The translations under genes and the position numbers were made by a program. A DNA stretch of 64,000 bases from an uncultured Pseudomonadales bacterium (GTDB lineage: Bacteria > Pseudomonadota > Gammaproteobacteria > Pseudomonadales > Cellvibrionaceae): NCBI GenBank assembly GCA_947488935.1, contig CANLBN010000007.1:1-64000 (forward strand), in the 5' to 3' direction. Below are positions 18,873 through 26,747 of the stretch, in pieces. Within the stretch, counting starts at the first letter, position 1; each line of letters starts with the position of its first letter. A model generated the notes under the pieces. The model ran no database searches. It worked only from the letters and a program-made list of their open reading frames with translations, and was not told the DNA's origin.

Positions 18873-19547
18873 ATGAGCTGCGTACACGAAAAAATTGAAG
18901 CTGCATTGGATCGATGGCACGAAAGCCATTGGTATCTGCATCAAATTGAAGGGCATTATCATGACGCAGATGCCTTAAGGTATTCAATGAATGCTTTTAT
19001 TCGATCATTGAGGGAAATCCCCGATATGGTAACGATGGCTTTACAGAACCATGAGGGATTTCCTGCTTGGCATAAACCGGTAAAGAGTGCATTGGAGTTA
19101 GACGATCATCTTTTTTCGAAAATAATTCAGCATCGCAATCACATTGTCCACAAGGCGATGTTAAAGCCTGAAAGCAAGGCTTTTGTGGCCTCTATTCGAG
19201 GGTACACAATAAAAATGCAATTTGGATTCTATGTTGACCCCTTTGAGGATAGTGATTTAGCTATACAGCGGTTCATACAAATGTCAAAAAAAGATCCAAT
19301 ATTAATGCAAGCATTAGCGCCGGATGAGGTTCAGGTTTTAGCTTTAATTCGAGAATGGCACGTTGAAGGTTTTGGCGAAGAGCTAATAGAGTCTTTTCGC
19401 AATGCTTGGGTGAGAGTGACCACGTATCTATCTGAAATATTAGTTTTCTTAGGTGGAGAGCGTTTTCCTGACGGTTTGCCAGATTGCTTTAAGGATTCAA
19501 GAAATCATAGGTATAAAAAATATCATGGACTTCATCATGAAGGCTAA
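18873..19547 (+). CDS. Cassette 5: helical protein with HEPN-like motif
   Basis: 224 residues, almost all helical and soluble. An RNHIVH segment (about residues 90-95) fits the R-x4-6-H pattern of HEPN nucleases, and the preceding helix (SMNAFIRSLREIPDMV) is in the right place. HEPN domains are common RNases in toxin and defence proteins. The resemblance rests on a short motif only, so the family is tentative. The gene ends before the attC begins. Confidence 0.6.
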   Translation: MSCVHEKIEAALDRWHESHWYLHQIEGHYHDADALRYSMNAFIRSLREIPDMVTMALQNHEGFPAWHKPVKSALELDDHLFSKIIQHRNHIVHKAMLKPESKAFVASIRGYTIKMQFGFYVDPFEDSDLAIQRFIQMSKKDPILMQALAPDEVQVLALIREWHVEGFGEELIESFRNAWVRVTTYLSEILVFLGGERFPDGLPDCFKDSRNHRYKKYHGLHHEG

Positions 19548-19556
19548 ACATTTTCC

Positions 19557-19668
19557 TAACAAGTTTGTCCAGCCGACGTTTTGGTCTTCGCTCCTTTTTG
19601 TGCATGGCCTCGGCCATCTTTGCACAAAATCCACTACAACCAAAACGCGGCTGACAAAGGCGTTAGTG
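19557..19668 (+). other. attC of cassette 5
   Basis: A long site (about 112 bp). It opens CTAACAAGTTTGTCCAGCCG and closes CGGCTGACAAAGGCG^TTAGTG. An inner hairpin, GTGCATGGCC with GGCCATCTTTGCAC, extends the arm. Confidence 0.88.
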
Positions 19669-19691
19669 ATACATCAAAAAGGAACGAAGAA

Positions 19692-20024
19692 GTGGTTAAA
19701 TATTTAATTTGTTTATTAATAGCAGTAACTTCAAGCTCGGCGCTTGCAAATACTTGGTTTAATGATATCGGTGGTAGCTATAACAGAATAGAGCAGGAGG
19801 TAAATGGGACCATCTGGTTAATGCGCCCCTTAACCGATGCTGTGCCACTAAATATATCTGGGTGCAGCTTTTCGCAAGTAAAGCTGAATCCCCCAGCGGG
19901 CCGTGAAGATTCCTATTTGTCAATGGTTTTAGCCGCTATCGCCTCTAAAGGGAAAGTAAATATTTGGGGTACTTGTAGTGCCAATACAACTGTCGTAGGA
20001 ACAAGGCTTCACATTGAATTGTAA
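19692..20024 (+). CDS. Cassette 6: small exported protein
   Basis: The start is placed at GTG 19692, preceded by AAAAGGAAC. This gives a 110-residue protein with a signal peptide (VVKYLICLLIAVTSSSALA, cleavage before NTWF). The frame is open further upstream, but that part is the previous attC. The mature protein has two cysteines (SGCSF and WGTCSA) that may form a disulfide. It is probably periplasmic or secreted; no family recognised. Confidence 0.7.
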   Translation: MVKYLICLLIAVTSSSALANTWFNDIGGSYNRIEQEVNGTIWLMRPLTDAVPLNISGCSFSQVKLNPPAGREDSYLSMVLAAIASKGKVNIWGTCSANTTVVGTRLHIEL

Positions 20025-20030
20025 AATCAC

Positions 20031-20091
20031 TAACAATGCGTTTAAGCGGGACGCGAGAAAAGCGTCGCGCCCCTTAACTTAAACGTTATGC
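20031..20091 (+). other. attC of cassette 6
   Basis: About 61 bp. TAACAATGCGTTTAAGCGGG pairs with CCCCTTAACTTAAACG^TTATGC. It has AACG rather than GGCG at R', a different subtype from its neighbours. Confidence 0.85.
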
Positions 20092-20534
20092 ATAAAATCG
20101 TTATGAATAGTTCATTTATCAAGCTTTATGTAGTATTCGGTTTATTCTGGGCTAATTTCTTTCTTATCCCAGTTTTAGGCTACTACGCTAATTCTTTAGT
20201 TGGCTATTCAATTTTCACTTTCTTTGTTGTTCTTTTGCCTTTGTACGTACTTTGCGGCAAGGATGTCTTGGAACATCTTTCTACTGCTTCACTATCAAAA
20301 AAACACGCATATATAGCTTGGTTAATTGCTAGCCTGCCTACACTGCTATTTGGTTTGCTTGCAGTAGGTATCGCTATCGCAATAATCTTGTGGGTTTTAT
20401 ATAATTTCCTAATCGAGCGTCAACCGGAGTTTACTGGCGGTGCTATTTTTGGTGGTTTTGGCATCGCTCCTATAATACTATATTTTGGTTTACGCTCTTT
20501 AAAAGCACTATGGGTTAAATCAAGCAATGCATAA
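20088..20534 (+). CDS. Cassette 7: four-helix membrane protein
   Basis: 148 residues with about four membrane helices (12-30, 38-56, 78-104 and 117-135). The first ATG lies only two bases inside the cassette; the ATG at 20103 (MNSSFIK) is an alternative. Neither has a ribosome binding site. No family recognised. The TAA stop is the start of the attC. Confidence 0.65.
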   Translation: MHKIVMNSSFIKLYVVFGLFWANFFLIPVLGYYANSLVGYSIFTFFVVLLPLYVLCGKDVLEHLSTASLSKKHAYIAWLIASLPTLLFGLLAVGIAIAIILWVLYNFLIERQPEFTGGAIFGGFGIAPIILYFGLRSLKALWVKSSNA

Positions 20535-20633
20535 CAAGGTGGTCAATCCGACAGCTTTTCCGTTGCTCCTTTTTGTGGTTGAATACCACAAAAACAACCA
20601 ACTCCAAAGCTGCGGCTTACCACGGCGTTAGCT
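20532..20633 (+). other. attC of cassette 7
   Basis: About 102 bp. TAACAAGGTGGTCAATCCG pairs with TGCGGCTTACCACGGCG^TTAGCT. It is related to the attCs of cassettes 22 and 31 (shared CTTTTCCGTTGCTC segment). Confidence 0.88.
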
Positions 20634-20665
20634 ATCCTAGTCACTTGTCGAATATAGAGGCACAA

Positions 20666-21022
20666 ATGAGTTTTGATGTAGCAATTTTTTCATATCACAA
20701 AGGCGTAACAGAGGATGAGGTTAGAAAAGCCTATCAAGATCCAAGTATTGAATGGGAAATCTCATCTGAATTTTCGAGTTTCAAAAAAAGACTACTGGCT
20801 AAATACCCTTTTTTAAAAGATTTATCCGACTCGGAGATTGATGCTTCGCCGTGGGCTTATGATCCTGACGGAAATGGAGGGTATATAATTATGGGGTTTG
20901 TTAGTGGCCAAATAGCTACGGAAGCTCTTGATTATGTAATTGCTGAGTCTCATGCTTTGGGGCTTATAGTGTTAGATCCGCAAGGAAATGAAATTCTCCG
21001 ACGTGATAAACCTTTATCTTAA
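20666..21022 (+). CDS. Cassette 8: hypothetical protein
   Basis: 118 residues from the ATG at 20666 (MSFDVAIFSY), with GAGGC seven bases upstream; the longer open frame runs back into the previous attC. A soluble alpha/beta protein with an acidic middle (YDPDGNGGY). It resembles small cytoplasmic immunity-type proteins only in size and composition; no family recognised. Confidence 0.7.
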   Translation: MSFDVAIFSYHKGVTEDEVRKAYQDPSIEWEISSEFSSFKKRLLAKYPFLKDLSDSEIDASPWAYDPDGNGGYIIMGFVSGQIATEALDYVIAESHALGLIVLDPQGNEILRRDKPLS

Positions 21023-21033
21023 ATTATTGAAGC

Positions 21034-21123
21034 TAACAAGTGTAGCCACAATCGCCCAGCAAAAAACTGCTGGGCTGGATTCACTACGCGTTGCTTCGTT
21101 CACCTGTGCTACAGGCGTTAAAC
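21034..21123 (+). other. attC of cassette 8
   Basis: TAACAAGTGTAGCCACAATC pairs with TTCACCTGTGCTACAGGCG^TTAAAC. An inner GCCCAGC/GCTGGGC stem is present. Its right end adjoins the first 196-bp repeat. Confidence 0.88.
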
Positions 21124-21313
21124 AGCCCCTCGCGCATCGAGCGCTCGGATCTGTTTAACGGGTCGGAGTTCAGGTAGGAACGCAGACGGCTTGAGATTAG
21201 TGGATAGTTAAAGTTGGTAGCAATAAATTTACTCGGAGAGTTGGGTGAGCGCGAGAAGCCGTCTAACAACGCGTTCCAGATATCCGCTATCGCGGTACCT
21301 GAACTCCGACCCG
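21118..21313 (+). repeat. 196-bp hairpin cassette, copy 1
   Basis: A complete cassette with no supported gene. Perfect paired arms: 21-nt arms at 21156-21176 and 21296-21316 (the last three bases belong to the next junction), GGAACGC/GCGTTCC (21177-21183 and 21271-21277), and AGACGGCTT/AAGCCGTCT (21184-21192 and 21256-21264). They enclose a 63-nt loop. GTTAAACAG/CTGTTTAAC (21117-21125 and 21151-21159) forms a small 5' hairpin. A normal short attC runs 21264-21319. Copy 1 and copy 3 are identical in the loop. Confidence 0.93.
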
Positions 21314-21338
21314 TTATACATTTTAGAGAAATCAGATT

Positions 21339-21692
21339 ATGAAAAATTTAATTAGCATCTGTTTTCTCTTAGTGGTAATAGGGTGCTCCGCCAACGAAAA
21401 TTTTCCTAAATGGTTATCCGGAAAACCGGATAGGACAATGCACGAAGAAAGAAGTAGAATTTATACATACGTTTTCAATCAAGTGCTGGAGCAAACCGGA
21501 AAAAATATATCATCTGAAAAACTAGCGAAAGATCGTGTCGTCAATGCCGTAAATAAAGCAGTGAACGATTGGGAAGACAATAAAGGCAGCGAGTATTCAG
21601 ACGAATTAATTTATCTTTTTACGAGTGAGGGTCATCCAATACATTTTGAGTTTAATCTCAAAGGTGAAATTATAGAAAGTCATTTGAGGTAA
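21339..21692 (+). CDS. Cassette 10: lipoprotein
   Basis: 117 residues with a lipoprotein signal (KNLISICFLLVVIGC, lipobox cysteine at about residue 16). The mature part is a small soluble domain rich in charged residues; no family recognised. It probably sits in the outer or inner membrane facing the periplasm. The start follows GAGAAATCAG weakly. It is the first gene after repeat copy 1. Confidence 0.72.
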   Translation: MKNLISICFLLVVIGCSANENFPKWLSGKPDRTMHEERSRIYTYVFNQVLEQTGKNISSEKLAKDRVVNAVNKAVNDWEDNKGSEYSDELIYLFTSEGHPIHFEFNLKGEIIESHLR

Positions 21693-21699
21693 TCATGTA

Positions 21700-21825
21700 T
21701 AACAAACGCATTAAACACGCCGCTTAGCGGCTGGGACCTCCACTGCGTTGCTTGGTTTGTGCTTTTCAGCTACGCTGGCACAAATCAACCAACTACGTTA
21801 CGGCCCCTTATGCGGGCGTTAGGTG
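21700..21825 (+). other. attC of cassette 10
   Basis: The longest site in the array (about 126 bp). TAACAAACGCATTAAACACG pairs with GGCCCCTTATGCGGGCG^TTAGGT. A long inner stem, GGTTTGTGCTTTT against AGCTACGCTGGCACAAATC, extends it. Confidence 0.86.
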
Positions 21826-21830
21826 TCTTC

Positions 21831-22175
21831 ATGAAAAAACTAGGTGACGTTGTGCCAAGTTTATACGCTGAGGCTCTTGGTGAATTACAAGTCATCGGAA
21901 GAGACGATGTTATTGAACAATTTCCCGAACTTACTTTCGAGCGTCATACTTATGATGAAACAGTTCATGCTATGTATATTTATGTCGGTGGTGTTAGGGA
22001 GCTAAATCAAGTAGAAAAGTCCACTATTAACGTTAAGCATGGCGAGTGTCTTGAATTAAAAAGGTTGCCAGGCATGATCATTCTTGATATTGACAACCTA
22101 AATCGTGTAATGGGTATTGAGGTTTTAGATAGGCCTGACATTTATGCAGAAATTAGAAAGTACGCAAACACCTAA
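21831..22175 (+). CDS. Cassette 11: protein with DUF2283-like C-terminus
   Basis: 114 residues from the ATG at 21831; the frame is open upstream only through the previous attC. The C-terminal third (MIILDIDNLNRVMGIEVLDRP) matches the compact beta pattern of DUF2283 proteins. The function of DUF2283 is unknown. The TAA stop overlaps the attC. Confidence 0.65.
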   Translation: MKKLGDVVPSLYAEALGELQVIGRDDVIEQFPELTFERHTYDETVHAMYIYVGGVRELNQVEKSTINVKHGECLELKRLPGMIILDIDNLNRVMGIEVLDRPDIYAEIRKYANT

Positions 22176-22251
22176 CAAGCACATTAAAAATCGCCCGCCA
22201 AAAACGCGGGCTGGACTCGCTACCGCTCGCCTTTTATGTGGGCGTTAGATA
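22173..22251 (+). other. attC of cassette 11
   Basis: TAACAAGCACATTAAAAATC pairs with CTTTTATGTGGGCG^TTAGAT. It is of the same subtype as the sites of cassettes 1, 20 and 34. Confidence 0.9.
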
Positions 22252-22255
22252 CCTC

Positions 22256-22594
22256 ATGAGTTTAGATTTAAAGAAATACGCAATAAGAACTGATTCGAGC
22301 GCTGCTTCAATAAAAGCACTAGAAATTTTAATTGACTGCAAGTTTTCGGCTCACGATAGTTGTTATTGGGGGGAGTACTGGATTTTCAGGCATTCAATAG
22401 AAAACCACAGTATAAGGGTTTATCATAATTTTGATCCAATGTGGGACTCAAATAACGATGACCCTGATGAAGAATATTTTGAATTTGAGTATAAAGAATA
22501 CAGCATGCTTATAGATGTCTGTGGCTCTTCAGATTGGGTAAAACAATTAAGTTCTAAAATTAAGACTATTCAAAACATTGTATTTGTTAAGTAG
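22256..22594 (+). CDS. Cassette 12: hypothetical protein
   Basis: 112 residues from the ATG at 22256. A soluble, acidic protein with many aromatic residues (SCYWGEYWIFRH) and a DDPDEEYFEFEYKEY run. No family recognised. No Shine-Dalgarno sequence. Confidence 0.65.
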   Translation: MSLDLKKYAIRTDSSAASIKALEILIDCKFSAHDSCYWGEYWIFRHSIENHSIRVYHNFDPMWDSNNDDPDEEYFEFEYKEYSMLIDVCGSSDWVKQLSSKIKTIQNIVFVK

Positions 22595-22615
22595 TAGAAT
22601 TAGTGAAGCGATATC

Positions 22616-22730
22616 TAACAATTCAATTAATTCGTTCGCTATACTCACTGGGACAAAAATTCGTTGGCTTTCCTTCGTGCCGCAATCATTATAGCCAACA
22701 AGTTTTAGCCCATTATTGAGGCGTTAGAGA
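22616..22730 (+). other. attC of cassette 12
   Basis: About 115 bp. TAACAATTCAATTAATTCG pairs with TTAGCCCATTATTGAGGCG^TTAGAG. An inner TTCGTTGGCTTTC segment faces ATAGCCAACAAG. Confidence 0.82.
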
Positions 22731-22735
22731 AAACC

Positions 22736-23200
22736 ATGGATATAGCACTAAATAAAATACTTCCTATTGATAGTCTTCGTAATTACTTGAATAGCTTAGG
22801 CTTTGATAAAAAGTTCATACTAGTCAATAACTGGGAAGGCTATGATTTTAGTGATGATAGCCAGCCAGTAATATATAAACTTGATTCAGAAAAGAAGTAT
22901 CACATGTTTCTGGACTTTGTTTATTTGATAGTAAATCATACCTCTGAATTACATAGATTATGTATCGGCTTATCTAAAGCATTCAATTGTAGTGTATGGT
23001 TTAGTGATGCTTTGTATCAGCCAAACTCTAATCCATGCTGGGGTACCTTATATTCAAAGGGGAAGGTTTTTATAGCTAGCGATGTTGAGGTTTACAGTTA
23101 CCCAGAAGATTTTAAATTTACCTCTCTACAAATACATGAAGAAGTTGTTAAATCAAAAGTGTGTGAAGAAAAGCGAGATTTATTAAATGAAACTCTCTAA
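22736..23200 (+). CDS. Cassette 13: hypothetical protein
   Basis: 154 residues, soluble alpha/beta; contains WFSDALYQPNSNPCWGTLY and ends in a charged helix. No family recognised. The ATG lies 12 bases after the junction and the TAA stop opens the attC. Confidence 0.65.
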   Translation: MDIALNKILPIDSLRNYLNSLGFDKKFILVNNWEGYDFSDDSQPVIYKLDSEKKYHMFLDFVYLIVNHTSELHRLCIGLSKAFNCSVWFSDALYQPNSNPCWGTLYSKGKVFIASDVEVYSYPEDFKFTSLQIHEEVVKSKVCEEKRDLLNETL

Positions 23201-23275
23201 CAAATCAATTAACTACGCCCTTCGGGCTGGACAGCCTACGCGATGCTTCGGCTGCCAGTTATTGAGGCGTTAAAC
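23198..23275 (+). other. attC of cassette 13
   Basis: TAACAAATCAATTAACTACG pairs with GCCAGTTATTGAGGCG^TTAAAC. It adjoins the second 196-bp repeat. Confidence 0.88.
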
Positions 23276-23465
23276 AGCCCCTCGCGCATCGAGCGCTCGG
23301 ATCTGTTTAACGGGTCGGAGTTCAGGTAGGAACGCAGACGGCTTGAGATTAGTGGATAGTTAGAATTAGTAGCAATAAATTTACTCGGAGAGTTGGGTGA
23401 GCGCGAGAAGCCGTCTAACAACGCGTTCCAGATATCCGCTATCGCGGTACCTGAACTCCGACCCG
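23270..23465 (+). repeat. 196-bp hairpin cassette, copy 2
   Basis: The same length and arms as copy 1 (21-nt arms at 23308-23328 and 23448-23468). The loop differs from copies 1 and 3 at a few bases (TTAGAATTAGTAGC instead of TTAAAGTTGGTAGC). The short attC runs 23416-23471. It lies between cassettes 13 and 15. Confidence 0.93.
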
Positions 23466-23487
23466 TTAGCTGTCTATTGAGCATCAC

Positions 23488-24021
23488 ATGCAAGAATTAG
23501 TTAAGCGAATTGAAATCACTTCTTTGTCTGAACCAAAGTCCCCTTGGAAAAAAGTAGGAGCTTGGGGTGTTGGAGGTATGAGAGCTATTGGCTATTCTGA
23601 TTGTTCTCGTTATATTGTTGTGGAAACCTCAGATGGTAGGGGGCTATTTGATTGCATAACGGGAGAGAAAGTCCTTCATGATAGAAGTGAGTATGAAAAT
23701 CAAGAGTTAAGGTTGCTCTGCCAAGGTTTTGGGCCGTTAAGTGGAACCTCTATTCGTATGTCAGGTTTACATGGGGGAGGTCTTCCTTTATTCACTCATG
23801 ACGGATGGTCGATAGAGATGATCTCATCTTGGCCTAATAATGAAATTTTGCTTGTAGAGCCTGGATCTTGGCTTCATGGTGGAAAATATGGAAAACCCGC
23901 AAAATTCCAGAAAATATGGTCAGGCTATGAATTACGAGGTTATGGTTTTTCTTACTCAGGTGAAACACTCTGTATTGGTGAATCTAGTGATTTGGTTATA
24001 TATTCTAAATCCTACAGCTAA
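23488..24021 (+). CDS. Cassette 15: hypothetical protein
   Basis: 177 residues, beta-rich, with repeated Gly-aromatic strands (SRYIVVETSDGRGLFDC and GYGFSYSGETLCIGESS) that recall one or two blades of a propeller. No signal peptide, and no family recognised. The stop overlaps the attC. Confidence 0.65.
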   Translation: MQELVKRIEITSLSEPKSPWKKVGAWGVGGMRAIGYSDCSRYIVVETSDGRGLFDCITGEKVLHDRSEYENQELRLLCQGFGPLSGTSIRMSGLHGGGLPLFTHDGWSIEMISSWPNNEILLVEPGSWLHGGKYGKPAKFQKIWSGYELRGYGFSYSGETLCIGESSDLVIYSKSYS

Positions 24022-24106
24022 CAAGTGTGTCATGTTCGCACGCAAAAACACGCGTGCTGGACGGCTTACGCGCTGCTCCAGCCGCCCCATACACAGGCGT
24101 TATGTA
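24019..24106 (+). other. attC of cassette 15
   Basis: TAACAAGTGTGTCATGTTCG pairs with CCGCCCCATACACAGGCG^TTATGT. It is nearly identical to the sites of cassettes 21 and 25. Confidence 0.9.
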
Positions 24107-24126
24107 GTACAAATATGGAGACATAA

Positions 24127-24543
24127 ATGAATTTAACGGCACTAGCACTTTTAGGATATATCGCTTGGTTTTTGTTGCTTTTTGGCGCGATAGCCATTTT
24201 GCGTACAGATTTAACAGTATCAGGAAAAAGGTTGGCTAATAGCTTTAAACCTGATGGCTCTGATGTTTCGGCGTTTTCTAGTCGCTTGTGTCGTGCACAT
24301 GCAAATTGCTATGAAAGTTTTCCTTATATTGGTGGTTTAATGCTATTTGCATTAGCAACAGGCGCTGAAGAAATTACAAATCAATTAGCGCTGGCGGTGC
24401 TTTTAGCACGAATTTGTCAATCCAGTATACATATACTGTCTACTAGTGTCCGTGCAGTGCAAATTCGGTTTGTTTTTTTTCTTGCCCAGTATCTAATAGG
24501 TATTTATTGGACTATAAAATTAATTTTAAGCGTTATTACATAA
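24127..24543 (+). CDS. Cassette 16: MAPEG-family membrane protein
   Basis: 138 residues with four membrane helices (about 5-25, 58-80, 85-105 and 113-135), the size and layout of MAPEG proteins (membrane-associated proteins in eicosanoid and glutathione metabolism). The family signature in the first loop is visible as RLCRAHANCYESFP. Bacterial members include glutathione transferases and proteins of unknown activity; the substrate here is unknown. TGGAG stands seven bases before the ATG. The stop is the start of the attC. Confidence 0.82.
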   Translation: MNLTALALLGYIAWFLLLFGAIAILRTDLTVSGKRLANSFKPDGSDVSAFSSRLCRAHANCYESFPYIGGLMLFALATGAEEITNQLALAVLLARICQSSIHILSTSVRAVQIRFVFFLAQYLIGIYWTIKLILSVIT

Positions 24544-24616
24544 CAAGTTGCCGCACAATCGCACTTCACGCTGGACAAACTGCTGCGCAGTTTGCCTGTG
24601 GGCAGGACGTTATGAC
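24541..24616 (+). other. attC of cassette 16
   Basis: TAACAAGTTGCCGCACAATC pairs with GCCTGTGGGCAGGACG^TTATGA. A CAAACTG/CAGTTTG inner stem is present. Confidence 0.85.
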
Positions 24617-24630
24617 AAAGGAGTGAATTA

Positions 24631-25164
24631 ATGGGTGAGAAATCAGCATATTATATTCCTGATGATCAAGAGCACTTGATAGGAAAATTAGAGCAATTAG
24701 CTGATCAGTTCTGGGAAAAAGGTATCTTCCTTTCTACGAAAGATGCGCATATCTATACCCGTATGAAGGAATATAGGGACTCCAACCATCAGCTCCCATC
24801 TTGTGAGCACGAGTTCTCATATGCTGAAATGGGGTTGGCTGACGAAGAAATTGAAATGCCAGTGCCGTCAAACGTATATGATGCAAAGTGTCCGAAATGT
24901 GATTCTGAAATTTACGATGAGTTTACAGATGCACTCGTGGATGAAGATGCTTCAAGTTCGTTACCGGATAGAAACATAACATGCCCAAATTGTAGTAATA
25001 GCTTTCCGGCATCAGAAACAAAAGCTGAAGATCCAGGTTTCGTGTTTGCTAGAATATACATGTGGGTTTCAGATATCGATGATGATGACTGGGAGCCATC
25101 GTTTAAGCGAACTGTAGAATCTGTGTTAGGGCCATGCAAAGAAATAGTTGCATGGGATACATAA
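24631..25164 (+). CDS. Cassette 17: zinc-ribbon-like protein
   Basis: 177 residues with two CxxC pairs (AKCPKCDSE and ITCPNCSNS) about 34 residues apart, a likely zinc ribbon in the middle of the protein, and a third cysteine/histidine site earlier (SCEHEF). The ends are acidic. A good AAGGAG precedes the ATG. No family recognised; a nucleic-acid or protein-binding role is possible but unproven. Confidence 0.7.
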   Translation: MGEKSAYYIPDDQEHLIGKLEQLADQFWEKGIFLSTKDAHIYTRMKEYRDSNHQLPSCEHEFSYAEMGLADEEIEMPVPSNVYDAKCPKCDSEIYDEFTDALVDEDASSSLPDRNITCPNCSNSFPASETKAEDPGFVFARIYMWVSDIDDDDWEPSFKRTVESVLGPCKEIVAWDT

Positions 25165-25168
25165 GTCA

Positions 25169-25228
25169 TAACAAGGCAAAGCAAAAAGGACGCGGAAAAG
25201 CACCGCGCCTCTGTTTGCGGCGTTAAAC
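25169..25228 (+). other. attC of cassette 17
   Basis: About 60 bp. TAACAAGGCAAAGCAAAAAG pairs with CTCTGTTTGCGGCG^TTAAAC. It adjoins the third 196-bp repeat. Confidence 0.88.
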
Positions 25229-25418
25229 AGCCCCTCGCGCATCGAGCGCTCGGATCTGTTTAACGGGTCGGAGTTCAGGTAGGAACGCAGACGGCTTGAG
25301 ATTAGTGGATAGTTAAAGTTGGTAGCAATAAATTTACTCGGAGAGTTGGGTGAGCGCGAGAAGCCGTCTAACAACGCGTTCCAGATATCCGCTATCGCGG
25401 TACCTGAACTCCGACCCG
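25223..25418 (+). repeat. 196-bp hairpin cassette, copy 3
   Basis: Identical to copy 1 over the arms and loop as read by eye. Arms at 25261-25281 and 25401-25421; short attC 25369-25424. It lies about 4.1 kb from copy 1, in a different cassette context, so it was placed or moved as a unit. Confidence 0.93.
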
Positions 25419-25443
25419 TTATGTGTAATAGGAAACAAAGATT

Positions 25444-25746
25444 ATGAGTTTAGATAAAAATAATTTACCTGATTTTTCCGGAAAGGTAATTTCTTTGCGC
25501 CTAGTGGACTCTGAAAGTAGTCACGATTTAGATAATCCAAAATTTGAATATCAAGGTGGGAAACTATTTATAATTGGTATTGTTCCTGTTGGTTGTAGCG
25601 AGTCTGGATGGGATGCTGGGCATATTGGTGCGGCCGAATGGGCTCAAGTACGTAGCTATGTTTTATTCGACAATCTTGACGCTTATACAAAGGGAGTAAA
25701 AGTATCGGAAGATTTCTATAAGGAAGAAAGTGAGCAAAACACATAA
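25444..25746 (+). CDS. Cassette 19: hypothetical protein
   Basis: 100 residues, soluble, beta-rich start (GKVISLRLVDSES), with a GWDAGHIGAAEWAQVRSY segment in the middle. No family recognised. AGGAAAC precedes the ATG. The stop overlaps the attC. Confidence 0.68.
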   Translation: MSLDKNNLPDFSGKVISLRLVDSESSHDLDNPKFEYQGGKLFIIGIVPVGCSESGWDAGHIGAAEWAQVRSYVLFDNLDAYTKGVKVSEDFYKEESEQNT

Positions 25747-25825
25747 CAAATCAGTTAACTTCGCTCCTAGCGTCGCTGGACAGCCTACGCGTTGCTCCGG
25801 CTGCCCGTTACTGAGGCGTTAAGTG
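25744..25825 (+). other. attC of cassette 19
   Basis: TAACAAATCAGTTAACTTCG pairs with GCCCGTTACTGAGGCG^TTAAGT. It is related to the cassette 13 site. Confidence 0.88.
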
Positions 25826-26173
25826 TCAGAATCGACCATGAAGAATAAACGTAACCTCGAAATAAAATGTACTGCACCAAGATTTGCTGATATATATCGA
25901 GATGGTGGTTCTTATGGATTTGGGTTTGGCGCCAACGACGGTAAAATATACGAGTTGCACATAAAGATTGTCGTAGATTCCCCTGCTGATTGCAGACGTT
26001 ATTACGAGCCACTATTGTTTCGTGAAAATTGTAATTCAAAAGATGTCGCTGCTCATCCAACTTGGCATGAAGCCTCGGCTCTAATTAGGGATGTAAAATT
26101 TAAAAATGAACGTTTTCAAGAGCTAAAGTGGATTATCGATAATGGTGGTTGGTGTGTACCGAAAAACACTTAA
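25823..26173 (+). CDS. Cassette 20: hypothetical protein
   Basis: 116 residues from GTG 25823, or 111 from ATG 25838 (MKNKRNLEIK); neither has a ribosome binding site. A soluble protein with a Gly/Phe-rich strand (GGSYGFGFGANDGK). No family recognised. The stop overlaps the attC. Confidence 0.62.
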   Translation: MSESTMKNKRNLEIKCTAPRFADIYRDGGSYGFGFGANDGKIYELHIKIVVDSPADCRRYYEPLLFRENCNSKDVAAHPTWHEASALIRDVKFKNERFQELKWIIDNGGWCVPKNT

Positions 26174-26249
26174 CAAGAACATTAAAATTCGCCCACAAAA
26201 GGCGTGGACTGGACTCGCTAACGCTCGCCTTTTATGTGGGTGTTAACTG
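26171..26249 (+). other. attC of cassette 20
   Basis: TAACAAGAACATTAAAATTC pairs with CTTTTATGTGGGTG^TTAACT. R' carries TG instead of the usual CG before the cut. Confidence 0.85.
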
Positions 26250-26252
26250 TAT

Positions 26253-26638
26253 ATGGATAAGAATTACGCCTACATAAGCATCAATGGGAAAGCAGATACT
26301 TCTTTGGTAAGTAATGCTTTGAACATAGAGCCTACGAAATCATGGAATGTAGGTGATAAGAGAAAAAGTGGTTCTATTTATGATTTTTCTCACTGGGATA
26401 TAAACTTCCCGAATTTGAGCAAGAATTTATGGATGAATCATTAGAAAAAGTCGTTGCATTCATTGAAGAAAAGAAACTAGATTTCAGTTCAATCCCTGAT
26501 GGATTTACGGCTTTTATTTCTTGTGCAGGTTTTCATGAAAAACGAAGCCCTGGCTTTCATCTTTCAGTGGGTCTAATTAAAAAATTAGGTTTAATAGGGT
26601 TAGCTATAGATTTTGACTTATATTGCCATAATGAGTAA
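26253..26638 (+). pseudogene. Cassette 21: DUF4279 gene with frameshift
   Basis: Two overlapping frames together match a DUF4279 protein. The first (26253-26444) carries YAYISINGKADTSLVSNAL and PTKSWNVGDKR. The second continues from about 26405 with LPEFEQEFMDESLEKVV and runs to 26638. Losing one A from the run near 26402-26404 explains the shift. It is either a real inactivating deletion, a sequencing error, or less likely programmed slippage. DUF4279 function is unknown; such proteins are common as cassette and immunity-like genes. Confidence 0.72.
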
Positions 26639-26644
26639 AGCAGT

Positions 26645-26732
26645 TAACAAGTGTGTCATGTTCGCACGCAAAAACACGCGTGCTGGACGGCTTCCGCGCT
26701 GCTCCAGCCGCCCCATACACAGGCGTTAGGCT
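26645..26732 (+). other. attC of cassette 21
   Basis: It differs from the cassette 15 site at only about one base in the part from TAACAAGTGTGTCATG to ACACAGGCG^TTAGGC. Confidence 0.9.
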
Positions 26733-26747
26733 TACAACGGGATAAAT

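Noticed and set aside
19453..19707. 84-codon frame across the cassette 5 attC
   Set aside because: It overlaps a real gene in another frame and spans an attC junction.
21084..21269. Minus-strand frame (LDGFSRSPNSPSKF...) repeated in the 196-bp units
   Set aside because: It starts with TTG inside the attC, runs on into different upstream attCs in each copy and has no ribosome binding site. It stays open because the repeats are similar, though a small antisense peptide is not fully excluded.
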